Positions 17,399 to 26,864 of a DNA stretch of 64,000 bases are shown here, piece by piece. Position 1 is the stretch's first letter; every line of letters starts with the position of its first letter. The position numbers and the translations under genes are program-made. The stretch comes from Brucella pseudogrignonensis (GTDB lineage Bacteria; Pseudomonadota; Alphaproteobacteria; Rhizobiales; Rhizobiaceae). The stretch covers positions 46,088-110,087 of the forward strand of contig NZ_NNRM01000037.1 of the NCBI RefSeq assembly GCF_002252525.1. The letters run 5' to 3'. The notes beneath the pieces are model-generated. The model worked only from the letters and a program-made list of their open reading frames with translations. It searched no databases and had not been told where the DNA came from.

Positions 17399-18145
17399 AT
17401 GACACTGAGCAGAACATTGACCGGACGGCGCAGGCCGCGCATCGCCGTTATCATGGATGAAAATACCCTTGCAGGCGGCGATCGCTACGAGATGTCAAAA
17501 CACTATTTCGAGGCGATCGCGCGCGCCGGCGGCATCCCCTATGGCATTCCCTATCTTGGCGGGATTGTGGAACAGGTGATTGCCGATTTCGATGGATTCT
17601 TAAGTGTTGGTGGCCGTATCAAATTTCCAACAGATTGGTATGTCGACGGCGACCAATCCGCTTTCCCGGCCTCCGAACGCCTGGCTGTTGAATGCGCCTT
17701 GATGCAGGGATTTCTGGCCATCGACAAACCGGTGCTGGGAATTTGCAACGGCATGCAGATGCTGGGCTGTCTGAATGGATGCCGGATGGTGTCCGATATC
17801 AGCAGCCATAACCCGGCTGGCCTGTCGCATGATAACGGTGCCCTGGTTCATGATGTGCTGGTCGAGCCTGATAGCCGGATCGCTTCCATTCTCGGCTCCA
17901 CCTGCTTTAGCGTCAACACGTTTCATCGCGAAGCGCTCGTCGAAATATCCAGCGCTGTGACCGTCGCGGCGCGTGCCTGCGACGGGGTGATCGAAGCCAT
18001 CGACGTGCCTGCCTATGCCTTCGCTGTCGGGCTGCAATGGCACCCTGAGCGGATGTATGCAAGGCGGCCTGGCGACCCGGATGAAGTCCCCCATCCCGGA
18101 TTGCGGATCTTTGATGCCTTCATCGAGGCAGCGGCGCCAGCATGA
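17399..18145 (+). CDS. Class I glutamine amidotransferase-like hydrolase (PuuD type)
   Basis: The 248-residue protein belongs to the gamma-glutamyl-GABA hydrolase family (peptidase C26). The nucleophile is Cys116 in LGICNGMQ and the partner His215 and Glu217 lie in LQWHPE. The N-terminus (RPRIAVIMDENTL) is typical of the fold. Characterised relatives cleave gamma-glutamyl amides such as gamma-Glu-GABA. No other putrescine-pathway gene is present; the neighbours are a P1-peptidase remnant and an M55 aminopeptidase, which points towards turnover of unusual peptides or cell-wall fragments (inference). Confidence 0.8.
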   Translation: MTLSRTLTGRRRPRIAVIMDENTLAGGDRYEMSKHYFEAIARAGGIPYGIPYLGGIVEQVIADFDGFLSVGGRIKFPTDWYVDGDQSAFPASERLAVECALMQGFLAIDKPVLGICNGMQMLGCLNGCRMVSDISSHNPAGLSHDNGALVHDVLVEPDSRIASILGSTCFSVNTFHREALVEISSAVTVAARACDGVIEAIDVPAYAFAVGLQWHPERMYARRPGDPDEVPHPGLRIFDAFIEAAAPA

Positions 18146-18205
18146 TCCAAGGCTGATTAACAATCATCAGAAAATGCCATCAAACCTGTCTCGCGAGGAG
18201 GGAAA

Positions 18206-19006
18206 ATGAAACTGTTCATTTCAGCTGATATGGAAGGCACGGCCGGTATCCTGTCGTGGAACGAGGCCGAGCATTCTCACGCCGATTATCAGGAGTTCAG
18301 AGCGCTGATGACCGAGGAAGTGGTGGCGGCCTGTCAAGGCGCGCGGGCTGCGGGTGCGACCCAGATCCTGATCAAGGACGCTCATGACAGCGGCCGCAAT
18401 CTGATGCTGGATCGGCTTCCAGACTATACGCAGATCGTGCGCGGCTGGTCTGGCCATCCCGATTCGATGATGTTTGGACTTGATGAAAGCTTTTCCGGCG
18501 CCTTCTATATCGGCTATCACGCAAAAGCCGGAACAGAAGCCAATCCGCTGGCCCATACCTTCAATCTGCGCATTTCCAGACTCATCCTCAATGATGCGGT
18601 GGTTTCCGAGTTCACCATCAACGCCCTTTGCGCGGCCCGTTATAAGGTGCCATCGCTGCTGGTGAGCGGTGATGCCGGGATCTGTCAGGATGCCAGCGAC
18701 CTTGTGAGCGGGATTGCAACTGTGCAAACCTTGACGGGCTATGGTGCAGCCGCGTTGTCGATGGCGCCCGCCGCAGCGCGCGCGGCGATTGCAGCGGCAG
18801 CACAGGCAGCTGTCGAGAATATTGCCGCAATCCAGCCTCCAGTCATTGCCAAGCAGTTTCGCCTGATCATTGAATTCAACAATCCCTGTGACGCCTATCG
18901 CGCGTCCTTCTATCCCAACGCTTGTAGCAACGGTCCGCGATCAGTGCTTTTTGAAACGACGGATTATTTTGAGATCCTGCGCGCGTTGCGCTTCATGAAG
19001 AGTTGA
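18206..19006 (+). CDS. M55-family D-aminopeptidase, DppA-like
   Basis: The 266-residue protein matches the zinc-dependent D-aminopeptidase DppA. The metal ligands of the family are present: Asp8 and Glu10 in SADMEG, His60 in KDAHDSG, His105 in IGYHAKAG and Glu135 in VVSEFTINA. Bacillus DppA releases D-Ala from D-Ala-D-Ala and D-Ala-Gly-Gly. It follows the amidotransferase-like gene by 60 bp with a GAGGAGGG site before the ATG. The two genes probably form one operon that recycles D-amino-acid-containing peptides. Confidence 0.88.
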   Translation: MKLFISADMEGTAGILSWNEAEHSHADYQEFRALMTEEVVAACQGARAAGATQILIKDAHDSGRNLMLDRLPDYTQIVRGWSGHPDSMMFGLDESFSGAFYIGYHAKAGTEANPLAHTFNLRISRLILNDAVVSEFTINALCAARYKVPSLLVSGDAGICQDASDLVSGIATVQTLTGYGAAALSMAPAAARAAIAAAAQAAVENIAAIQPPVIAKQFRLIIEFNNPCDAYRASFYPNACSNGPRSVLFETTDYFEILRALRFMKS

Positions 19007-19229
19007 GCAATCCGTTGCCATGATCTGCGATAGGGCCAGCCTTCTATCGAAAAGCCATGGACCGAGACGTCTTTAACCAGCACACAAACTGGCGGCGTCG
19101 CTCTGCGACCGCCGCTGGTTTCAGTTGCAACGCGGTGCGCCTGGATGTTGAACCCGCATTGCCGGCGGTTCGCAACGAACCATTGCACCGGTGCCTTCTG
19201 TGATGACACCGTTGCAGCCCCGCTGTTTG

Positions 19230-19254
19230 GGAACGTTCTTCAAACATCTTCGTT
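19230..19254 (+). promoter_or_regulatory. EcfG-type general stress promoter of mgtC
   Basis: GGAAC (19230-19234) and CGTT (19251-19254) are separated by exactly 16 bp, the alphaproteobacterial EcfG consensus. The -10 element lies 28 bp before the mgtC ATG. Confidence 0.6.
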
Positions 19255-19282
19255 GATGACCCACCAGCAGGGAAGGTCACAG

Positions 19283-19786
19283 ATGGATCAGTTCTATTCG
19301 GCGCTCAATGAAGCCCTAAACTCCGATAATTTCAACGTCTGGCCACATATTATTACACTGGCTGCCGCCTATATTCTGGCGCTTCCGATCGGCTTTCACC
19401 GCGAACGCGAGGAACGCAGTGCGGGCTTGCGTACGTTTCCTCTCGTTGCTGTCGCAAGTTGCGGCTTTGTCCAGGCGACAGAAGGTGTCACCACCGACAA
19501 TCCGGAAGCGCTTGCACGCATCATCGAAGGGGTGATTACCGGGATGGGCTTTATTGGTGGCGGCGCCATTCTGCGCCTGAGTACCTCAGTCAAGGGGACA
19601 GCAACTGCCGCAAGTCTCTGGGCAACCGGTGCAATCGGCATTGCCTGTGCCGTCAACGCATTCGATGTCGCCATCATTATCATGGTGTTCGCCTTGATCA
19701 CGCTGTTTTTGTTTTCCAACGGCAAGGCGGGGGCAGCGCAGGGTGAACAGGACCGAGCTGTTGTAAAATCCGACAAGATTGTGTGA
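19283..19786 (+). CDS. mgtC: MgtC/SapB family membrane protein
   Basis: The 167-residue protein has four to five membrane helices. It contains the family motifs GFHREREERSAGLRTFPLV and GVITGMGFIGGGAI followed by VKGTATAASLWATGAIG. MgtC promotes survival in macrophages and at low magnesium in Salmonella, Brucella and Mycobacterium, in part by acting on membrane energetics. The soluble C-terminal ACT-like domain of longer MgtC proteins is missing. GGAAGG lies before the ATG at 19283. The GGAAC-N16-CGTT promoter suggests general-stress control. Confidence 0.85.
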   Translation: MDQFYSALNEALNSDNFNVWPHIITLAAAYILALPIGFHREREERSAGLRTFPLVAVASCGFVQATEGVTTDNPEALARIIEGVITGMGFIGGGAILRLSTSVKGTATAASLWATGAIGIACAVNAFDVAIIIMVFALITLFLFSNGKAGAAQGEQDRAVVKSDKIV

Positions 19787-20260
19787 GGGCGTTATTCATT
19801 GAGCCTTGAGGCAGGCCAGCGCATCACTCTCAATGAGAGCTGGTCGCTGACGCCGCAGGCGCAGCTGATGTGGTCGTCGGTTGATTTTGACAGCTTCACC
19901 GATGCCTATGGCGCACGGATCTCAAGCCATGCGGGCGACAGCCTGACGGGACGGATTGGACTGGCTGCCAATTATCAGAACAGCTTTACCGGCGCCGATG
20001 GTCGCAAGGTCGACACGTCTATTTATGGCATTGCCAATCTCTATCAGGCTTTGATTGGCGAAAACCGCATTGATTATGCCGGCACCCGCATGGCCACCGA
20101 TGATGACAGGAGCTGGGGTGGGATTGGCATGGGCGGCACATATCAATGGGCTGAAGCCAAATACGAGCTTTATGGCGAAGCCACCATCAACACAGCGCTC
20201 AACCATTTTGCCGACAGCTACACAATCAAAGGCAATCTTGGGTTTAAAGTCAGGTGGTAG
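19787..20260 (+). pseudogene. Autotransporter beta-barrel, 3' fragment
   Basis: The 157 codons read GRYSLSLEAGQRITLNESW, then LTPQAQLMWSSVDFDSF, continuing to a final FKVRW. This is the C-terminal half of a classical (type Va) autotransporter barrel of the Brucella OmaA/BmaC kind. No ATG or ribosome site exists; the homologous frame begins directly after the mgtC stop codon. The passenger and the first barrel strands are missing. A deletion or insertion has therefore placed mgtC against the barrel. It could not be exported without a signal peptide. Confidence 0.8.
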
Positions 20261-20769
20261 GCCAATCAACCATTCGCTTGTGCCGCTTGCCCTCTCATCG
20301 CGTATCTCTGACAATTTGCGAGAGGGGCAAGGCGGTGATTGCATCGCTCTTCACCACGAGGAAGTCTGAGCCATCGAGGGCCGTCGATCATCAATACCCG
20401 TCCTCGATCTAAATCTGACATGGAGGTCTTATCGTCAAGCGACTTTGTCGCGTTCGGGGTACTGAAGTCGTAACGTCTATTCTGGCTGAGTGCCGGCAGG
20501 AGCCAGTCGCTGCGCATGCACTTGCCGCACATTCGAGGCACCTATCTATCCCGACCCCTGATGCCGGTATGGATCAGACCTATCTCCAATAGAACTGTTG
20601 GCACATGCTGCAATCAGCGATCTCGATCGGCCCATATGCGAATTTGACGGCATTTAAAGAGGGCGCACACAAGCCGCGAATGGAAATTCGCGCTGCTCAA
20701 CGCAATAGGTCGAGCTCTTCTTGAGCCTTACAGACCTATGACATCGGGGCTGGTTCTAGAACGAACCAG
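20261..20769. other. Region after the autotransporter fragment, no supported gene
   Basis: A few short frames on both strands lack motifs and starts. One plus-strand frame ending near 20590 has near-natural composition but no recognisable relative. The sequence looks like decayed DNA. Confidence 0.35.
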
Positions 20770-20907
20770 TTAGGGCAGCGCGCAATCGTTGTTGAGCACA
20801 ATTTTGCTGGTCCGTGCAAAGGTGCCATCATCTGCGAGCCGCCATACGCACCATTCAGGGCAATCGGCGAATAAGCGTTTCGCAACAATGGCATCCTTGC
20901 CGATAAT
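20770..20907 (-). pseudogene. Orphan reading-frame remnant downstream of the GyrI-like gene
   Basis: Directly after the GyrI-like stop codon, in the same frame, about 46 codons stay open to TAA at 20770-20772. The text WCVWRLADDGTFARTSKIVL looks like real protein. No start codon is in frame, so it is either a remnant of a separate gene or the continuation of a longer ancestral product. I do not recognise the family. Confidence 0.35.
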
Positions 20908-20910
20908 GAT

Positions 20911-21345
20911 CTATTTCAGTCCGATATGGATGGTGGCGCGATCCGGACGCGTGGCGTCATAAACATCAAAATCGGCACGATAGGCGCGATCAAGGTCGGA
21001 TGCCCAGATCTGTTGCCATTGCGAAATCAAAGCCTCTGGCAAAGCACCAACCGCTTCAAATCGCGCAACTGTTTGCGCGGGAACCGTGACAACGGAAAGA
21101 TTGCCTGGATTTGAAAAATCTTCTGGAACCCTGTATCCGATCGTCATGTGATAGGGCGCGCGATGGTCCCCTTCATAGCCATGATACACACAATAGATAT
21201 CCAAACTCTCCTTGGAGGAGACGGCATTGCTGATATCACGGCCCCAGAATTCGCCCCAGGTCGCACCGATCTGCTCGGGCTGATCATTGCTCACGCGCGC
21301 CGTCAGTCCTGCAACTCGAAATTGACTAATATTCATTTTATCCAT
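20911..21345 (-). CDS. GyrI-like / AraC-type effector-binding domain protein
   Basis: The 144-residue protein is a stand-alone GyrI-like small-molecule-binding domain. It has the typical pieces GLTARVSNDQPEQIGATWGEFW near the start, YCVYHGYEGDH in the centre, the conserved aromatic patch PYHMTIGYRVPED, and a final strand ATIHIGLK. Such domains bind hydrophobic or cationic ligands and may act as sensors or detoxifiers. No DNA-binding domain is attached. It is flanked on both sides by sequence without genes. Confidence 0.75.
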   Translation of the reverse strand: MDKMNISQFRVAGLTARVSNDQPEQIGATWGEFWGRDISNAVSSKESLDIYCVYHGYEGDHRAPYHMTIGYRVPEDFSNPGNLSVVTVPAQTVARFEAVGALPEALISQWQQIWASDLDRAYRADFDVYDATRPDRATIHIGLK

Positions 21346-21968
21346 TACTTATACCTCAAATATAGATCCGGCGTTTCAAGCAAATTTTTATAGGGCTTTG
21401 GATCATTCCCAGGCTTATACAATATTCGGCACGATAGAACTTTGGAACAGTGTCAAGTCACCTGTGAATATTGATAACGTCAAACCGGCCGATCTGCTTA
21501 CAAGATTTCGTTTCCGTTTTCGATTTTTGGGCGGGCGACATTCAATCGAAGCAAAGGCGCGCCCATCCTGTTCAAACGAGGGAATACAGTCTCGATAGCC
21601 ATTTCGGCGTGCCAGGGAGAACAATGGCTGCAATTATAACACCAGCAATTAAGATGTAATCGATGCCAAGGCATCGCCATCCCCGGGTCAAGTCCAATGT
21701 CAGATCCTGCACAGGCAACGAAGAACTCACCTTCAACTGCGGATTCACACAGGTTCAACGGTGCGCTCCTCTCCCCTTAATGACCGCGATGAAGCTTTTT
21801 GTAGAGCCCAAGGCTTAATTCTTGCGTCCGGGTTCCCGCGGGAAGGACCGATTGCGATGAAAAGGCGGCATGCAATGACATCAGCGGCCGCTTGAGGCGC
21901 CTTCTGTGCAGCTGCGAAGATATTACCTGGCTCGTGGTTTCAGCCAAGCCGACGGAGCCTCAAAGATG
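21346..21968. other. Intergenic region, no supported gene
   Basis: The stretch contains only short frames of unnatural composition on both strands. I see no hairpin with a T run and no repeat. It must hold the promoter of the GyrI-like gene. Confidence 0.4.
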
Positions 21969-23786
21969 CTAATTAAAGGGTTTGTTGATGATCAATTCAA
22001 CATTCTGATCCTCTGGCGCACCCATTCTGAAGCCACGATCCAGCGCGGGATCATTCATCGCAAGTTCCAGGCTTAATGCGGCAAGTGATGCTTGTGTTTG
22101 CGCGCCGTGGCGGATGATGGCTTCAGGGGACGAATGGTCGATCACCACTGCAAAGATCGAGAGCGTTCCGTCAGCATTGTCGACGATTTCAATTGTCCGC
22201 GATTGCTGTGGGTAGTCGATATGCGCAGCGGTATTGATTTCCCAGATGCCATGCCCTTCATCGCGCGGATCAAAATGGCTCCAGATGCGATTACAATGGG
22301 TGTGCCCGTTCACCCACAAGATGACGTTGGGATAACGCGCCAGAAGCGCTAGAAAAGCATCGGCACCCAAACGCGCTACACCCTGATCCGCAGGCGCTAT
22401 TCCTTTGAAATTATCAAAGGTGATCGAATTATGATGCGAGAAGATTGTCACCAGCTCATCCTTGTTTCCGGTGTATACCAGTGTGCCATCCTGTGTGTAA
22501 TAACGTGAGCAGACGGAACGAAGCTGCGCCTCCAGCCATTGCGCTTGATTGCTGTCGAGCGAGCCATCGGGTCCACCCTGCGGATTGGTGGTATCAAGCA
22601 TGATACCCGTCATCCTCTCCGCCATCTTGAAACGATAATAGGCGTTTTCATTGTTGAGATTGTCTTCCGAGAAGCCATGTCCGTGCGGGCCGTGGGGACC
22701 GATGCTCTCAAGATGCAACTGAATGAACTCGGACTTGGTGAACGGTCGGCGTGTCGGGGCGGCTTTCACAATCCTGGAGGGAAGTGATGCAATCATCCGC
22801 TCCACAATTTGGCCATCGCCCTGAACCAGTTCGCCAATAAAATCACTGGCGCTCATGCCCTTTGGCAAGGAGACCGGGGCCCGGTCGCCAACGCCGATCG
22901 CCGCAGTGAATGCATTAACATTCCCGCTGGAGAACACCCCGAAATCAAGTTCATCGTGATTTCCGAAACCCGTATACCAGGGCATGTTCAATCCCTGTGT
23001 TACAACGGGCCTGTTGATTGCTTCGAGGAAACCCTCAATCACCGGGTAGCCATAAGCTCTTTTCCAGAGATCATCGGCTAGTGCACCGGGGCTTGGTTCC
23101 GGATGCCAATAGGCATCATAGGTTTCTTTTGAAACCACCGCATTATCCCGAATGCCGACATAGGGAGCATCGGTGGCCGACATGGACGTCAAGCCGCCAT
23201 TGAGCGCCGTCACCACGGCCTGCAATTCATGTGTGGCCCGCGTGTCGGCATTGTCTCCGGTGGATATCGCAAAGTCGAACGGTCGCCCAGAAACGGGCCC
23301 CTTCTGAACGGCATTGACGCGCCGGACCATGGCGTCCAAGACCTGCAATGTCAGTGTGTCGTGCGGACGCCAGGCATTTGACAGCGGCGCACCATCAATG
23401 ACCCCGTTGATACCCCCAAATTGGCGCATGAAGGCGGCATGGCTCGGCGAGGCCGCATCGATGATATGTAAATCTGTCAGGTGCACAAATGCCGCGATTG
23501 AGGTTCGCCGCCCATCGCGTTGGGGTTTTGCTGCAGCCAGATCCTCTCTTACGACGATCGGGAGCGGATTGTCGGCGGCAAGCTTTCGATAGCGCTTACC
23601 CTTCGTTAGATACTCGCCTGGAACAACTGCGTGATCGAGCGTTGTCACCGCAGTGGCAAGATAGCCCTGTGCATTTGCGTGGGAAAGACCACAGTTGCAA
23701 ATGCCGGATAGCAGGGGAGTAGCAGTTGATGCAGCCAGACCCGCTTTCAGGAAACGACGCCTTGAAACCATCGGTTCAAATTTCAT
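21969..23786 (-). CDS. Tat-exported metallophosphoesterase (TIGR03767 type)
   Basis: This 605-residue protein carries a twin-arginine signal (SRRRFLKAGLAAS, cleavage near ANA-QG). The calcineurin-like metal-binding motifs appear in order: HLTDLHIIDA, STGDNAD, GFGNHDE, FSHHNS and VNGHTHCNR. The length and layout fit the TIGR03767 family of large, secreted phosphoesterases of unknown substrate. Export in folded form by Tat is consistent with cytoplasmic metal loading. It has no close neighbour on its strand, so it appears to be a single-gene unit. Confidence 0.85.
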   Translation of the reverse strand: MKFEPMVSRRRFLKAGLAASTATPLLSGICNCGLSHANAQGYLATAVTTLDHAVVPGEYLTKGKRYRKLAADNPLPIVVREDLAAAKPQRDGRRTSIAAFVHLTDLHIIDAASPSHAAFMRQFGGINGVIDGAPLSNAWRPHDTLTLQVLDAMVRRVNAVQKGPVSGRPFDFAISTGDNADTRATHELQAVVTALNGGLTSMSATDAPYVGIRDNAVVSKETYDAYWHPEPSPGALADDLWKRAYGYPVIEGFLEAINRPVVTQGLNMPWYTGFGNHDELDFGVFSSGNVNAFTAAIGVGDRAPVSLPKGMSASDFIGELVQGDGQIVERMIASLPSRIVKAAPTRRPFTKSEFIQLHLESIGPHGPHGHGFSEDNLNNENAYYRFKMAERMTGIMLDTTNPQGGPDGSLDSNQAQWLEAQLRSVCSRYYTQDGTLVYTGNKDELVTIFSHHNSITFDNFKGIAPADQGVARLGADAFLALLARYPNVILWVNGHTHCNRIWSHFDPRDEGHGIWEINTAAHIDYPQQSRTIEIVDNADGTLSIFAVVIDHSSPEAIIRHGAQTQASLAALSLELAMNDPALDRGFRMGAPEDQNVELIINKPFN

Positions 23787-24549
23787 ATCCGCACCCCAAA
23801 AGAAATGTTGCCAGCAACATGCTCGTCGAAATGCATATAATATACAGTATAGACTAGGGATAATTTAGTCGCACTAAATAGCGTAGTATTTCATAAGGCC
23901 ATTATTAATAGTTGTGAATATTAGATAAACATCAATCGCTGGCCGGCGGCTTTAAGCATGGGTGGGTGGAGTAATTCTTCCGACGCAACATTCCGTCCGG
24001 TCTTTATTTATACGTGATTATGGGTGACTGCTTACTTTGCTTCGGCGATAGATTATCGCTCCCTGTCGAAATTTTTGTCATTCAGCAAGCCCTTGGCGCA
24101 GCGCCGATTAGATCTCGCTAGGCTTAATCCACCGGGCGGGATGATTTCATGGCAATAGTTGCTCAGTAGGACTCCGCTCATGATCATTGGCGATTGCATT
24201 GCGCGTGCTGGTCAGTCACTTGTGCGGACTGACTGAATTGAGTTTGAAGTCTCATCAATGCGGTGACGATGCCACAGTTTGGGTGCCGGCCTTCTGGCCA
24301 GTAAACAGAGCAATTGTAGCTCCCCCCCAAGAATGTTGTCATGTCACATCCCCGGAACAAGAATGGATGAGTTGAAGACCAAGTGTGCTCGAAAAGGAGA
24401 AGGTCACGGCTCATTTTTCCGCTCTTCGAGTTCCTGCAGGTGCCGGATACCGACACCCAAAAGGTAGCGGCGACAGTCTGTCATTGTCCCAAAAGGCACA
24501 GGGTTGCTGCACCTAAAAATATCTGTGTTCTATGCGACGTTATACGCCT
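23787..24549. other. Intergenic region with one possible gene remnant
   Basis: Only one segment looks protein-like: a startless plus-strand frame at 24039-24158 reading ASAIDYRSLSKFLSF and SKPLAQRRLDLARL before a TAG. I do not recognise it. The AT-rich part next to 23786 should hold the phosphoesterase promoter. No other structure stands out. Confidence 0.35.
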
Positions 24550-24846
24550 TTAAGCGAGTACGGCTTTGAAAGCCTCCACACACCTGCTGGGCTCAAAGGG
24601 GAGAATATCCGCTTTTGATAGGCCCAATCGTTGGAAGGGATCCTCGCGCATTCTCTCTTGTAGGCTTTCCAGGCTCTCCGCTTTTGCGATGATTACACCG
24701 CCGATGCGAGGAATTCTGCGGCCCGATGCCAAAAATACCCCTTCAGCATAGCCTTTATCCAACCACTCGATATGTTCCGGCAAATGCGCATCTATTTCAT
24801 TTAACGGACGCATGTAACTCAAGATAACGATATATAAAACATTCAT
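24550..24846 (-). CDS. YciI-like protein
   Basis: The 98-residue protein shows the YCII domain: LYIVILSYMRPLNEIDAHLPEHIEWL contains the conserved Arg/Pro and His of the putative active site, followed by GVFLASGRRIP and GGVIIAKAES. Related dimeric alpha-beta proteins include chloromuconolactone dehalogenase-like enzymes and proteins of unknown role. It stands alone on the minus strand. The stop is directly followed by non-coding sequence. Confidence 0.78.
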   Translation of the reverse strand: MNVLYIVILSYMRPLNEIDAHLPEHIEWLDKGYAEGVFLASGRRIPRIGGVIIAKAESLESLQERMREDPFQRLGLSKADILPFEPSRCVEAFKAVLA

Positions 24847-25397
24847 AATAAAACCCTTTATAATTCATCAAAGACTATTGAAACCGAAAACAATACTTAT
24901 GTTATATCTTTATACAAATGAAACAAAATAGTTCTAAATTCGGCGTCTTTGCACAGCCGGATCGATGTCCTGACCAGGGCAGCCAGCGCTGGATTAGCAA
25001 GTTCAAGGGGCGTTTTGAGGCAGCAACAATGGTGCAACGTCATTTTGACAATCTTTGGAGACCAAACTCGCTTTTTAAAGGCAATCGGGTCGATTAATCG
25101 GGAGCGGCTTGCTGTATCAATGGTTTCTCGCGCTGGCACTCAACTCAGACAGCGAGCCCGCCAGATAGATTTGCACTGCAAATCGCGCAAAAAACCGTCC
25201 GCTTTCATGAGTTGCGGCCTGCGAGCGCGTTTGGAGGCTCTTTGCATTTTGATTGAAACTGCTAGCCCTTCGAGGGGGCCTGTGGGACACATACCTTCGC
25301 TCTCAGAGCAAGAACAAAGACACAGCCAGTATCATCACAATCGGTGGCATGAAAGAATTAGGCCGCATGTGCGCCACATCGTCGTTCCGGTGGCGTC
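24847..25397. other. Intergenic region, possible LysR remnant on the minus strand
   Basis: A minus-strand frame at 24897-25139 includes LELANPALAALVRTSIRLC, which resembles the C-terminal edge of LysR substrate-binding domains, but the helix-turn-helix half is absent. It could be a decayed regulator of the YciI-like gene. The rest contains nothing I can support. Confidence 0.3.
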
Positions 25398-25634
25398 TCA
25401 CACTCCGTCTTCGTCCTGCCAGTCAGAATTGTTTGCGGCGTCTTCGGACGTATCAAACGAAAAGCAGACGATCATAGCGCCAGACGCTGTGCCCAGCAGC
25501 AAAGAGCCCCAATCCACATCGGTGATGTAGCAATAGACACACCAGGTGAAAAAAACCGCGGTCCCGCCGATCCACCATGGCAGTTCGGGGAAATAGCGGC
25601 GCGCTCTGTCATTTTTGGGCAACGGGGGATGCAT
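25398..25634 (-). CDS. Small membrane protein of unknown function (78 residues)
   Basis: The product has two adjacent hydrophobic spans (WWIGGTAVFFTWCVYCYI and LLLGTASGAMIVCFSF) and an acidic tail ending DWQDEDGV. AGGG lies just before the ATG. The composition is that of a real inner-membrane protein, but I recognise no family. It is divergent from otsB. Confidence 0.55.
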   Translation of the reverse strand: MHPPLPKNDRARRYFPELPWWIGGTAVFFTWCVYCYITDVDWGSLLLGTASGAMIVCFSFDTSEDAANNSDWQDEDGV

Positions 25635-25940
25635 GACCCTATTTTACACAGCATTAGGAAAAATTAGCCAGAGCTTTTTTAACGATCTATGATGAAAACT
25701 CCGCGATTATTACGGAGTGAAGGTCCTTAGTGCTACATCAAGTGGGATTGTAAGCATCTTGGCGCGGCGCAAAAAGTCGAACATTGAGCCACACAACCTT
25801 CCCTTCCGTTCGGTTGCTGATCGATGGCCGAGCGGATGCTCCCTTTGTTCGTCTTGTTTCCTGGCGTTCGCTCGGTCCAGCATCGGTGCGGTTCAATCCG
25901 TTGCTTGCCTTTCTCCGACCTCACCCTATCCTAAGGATGC
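25635..25940. other. Divergent promoter region before otsB
   Basis: These 306 bp separate the small membrane protein gene from otsB. A hairpin CTCCG/CGGAG lies near 25700. I found no EcfG-type or sigma-54 consensus here and no gene. Confidence 0.4.
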
Positions 25941-26813
25941 ATGTCACAGGCTGAAAACATTGAATTTTCGACGGCACTTTTTGTGCCCTCCCTCTTCTCC
26001 TCTCGCTATTTTCATCCGCTCCGGCCACTCCAACTGAGCAATTGGGAGAGCATCTCTGCACTGGGAGACCTGGCTTTCTTCCTCGATCTTGACGGAACTT
26101 TGCTTGATCTTGCGCCTACACCGGATGCCGTTAAAGCGGAGCCGGACTTGCAGGACAATCTGCAACGCCTCTCTGAGCGCACCCATGGCGCAGTGGCGAT
26201 TGTAACAGGACGTTCCGTGGCCTTTGTGGAGGCTTTGTTTCCCGCTCACCCATTTGCGGTTGCGGGGCTGCATGGCGCAGAGCTTAAGCTAAATGGACAG
26301 GTGGAAGGATGCAACGGTTCTGATATTTCTTCTCACAGCGAGGATTGGGGAAGTTATATGACGGCGCGAGCCAATGCGAAGGCTGCTGCGTCAGGGCTTT
26401 CCGGCGTAATTTTCGAAGACAAGGGCAGGGCGTTCGCTTTGCATTATCGCCGCGCCCAGCATCATGCGGCGGCCGTCCTCGAGATCATGAAACAGGCCGT
26501 CGTGACGGCGGGCGTCACCTATAGTTTGCAGGCCGGAAAGTTCGTGTATGAGGTCAAGCCGGGGGGGCGCACCAAGGCCACAGCTGTGAACTTCTTCATG
26601 CAAACGCCTGCCTTCAAAGGGCGATTTCCCATTGCCGCGGGCGATGACCTGACCGACGAAGCGATGTTTGCGGAAATCAACACCAGAGGAGGGGCCAGTA
26701 TACGCGTCGGTCATGTGACGAACGGAAACAAAACCTGTGCCTCAATGGTTATCCAAACTCCGACACTATTAAGAAACTGGATCAGGAGCATTGGTTGTGA
26801 AGAGGTTGAATGA
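25941..26813 (+). CDS. otsB: Trehalose-6-phosphate phosphatase
   Basis: The 290-residue protein is a HAD-superfamily IIB phosphatase. Motif I is FFLDLDGTLLDL, motif II lies in IVTGRS, and motifs III-IV include the Lys in KPGGRTKATA and the acidic pair AAGDDLTDEAMF. It removes phosphate from trehalose 6-phosphate to give trehalose. AAGGA precedes the ATG. otsA follows by about 50 bp on the same strand, giving the otsBA order usual in Rhizobiales. Trehalose is an osmotic and desiccation protectant. Confidence 0.93.
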   Translation: MSQAENIEFSTALFVPSLFSSRYFHPLRPLQLSNWESISALGDLAFFLDLDGTLLDLAPTPDAVKAEPDLQDNLQRLSERTHGAVAIVTGRSVAFVEALFPAHPFAVAGLHGAELKLNGQVEGCNGSDISSHSEDWGSYMTARANAKAAASGLSGVIFEDKGRAFALHYRRAQHHAAAVLEIMKQAVVTAGVTYSLQAGKFVYEVKPGGRTKATAVNFFMQTPAFKGRFPIAAGDDLTDEAMFAEINTRGGASIRVGHVTNGNKTCASMVIQTPTLLRNWIRSIGCEEVE

Positions 26814-26864
26814 GCGTCTGCGTGGATTTTCGTCGGCTCAGCTGAAATTGCAGGAGACATGTTC

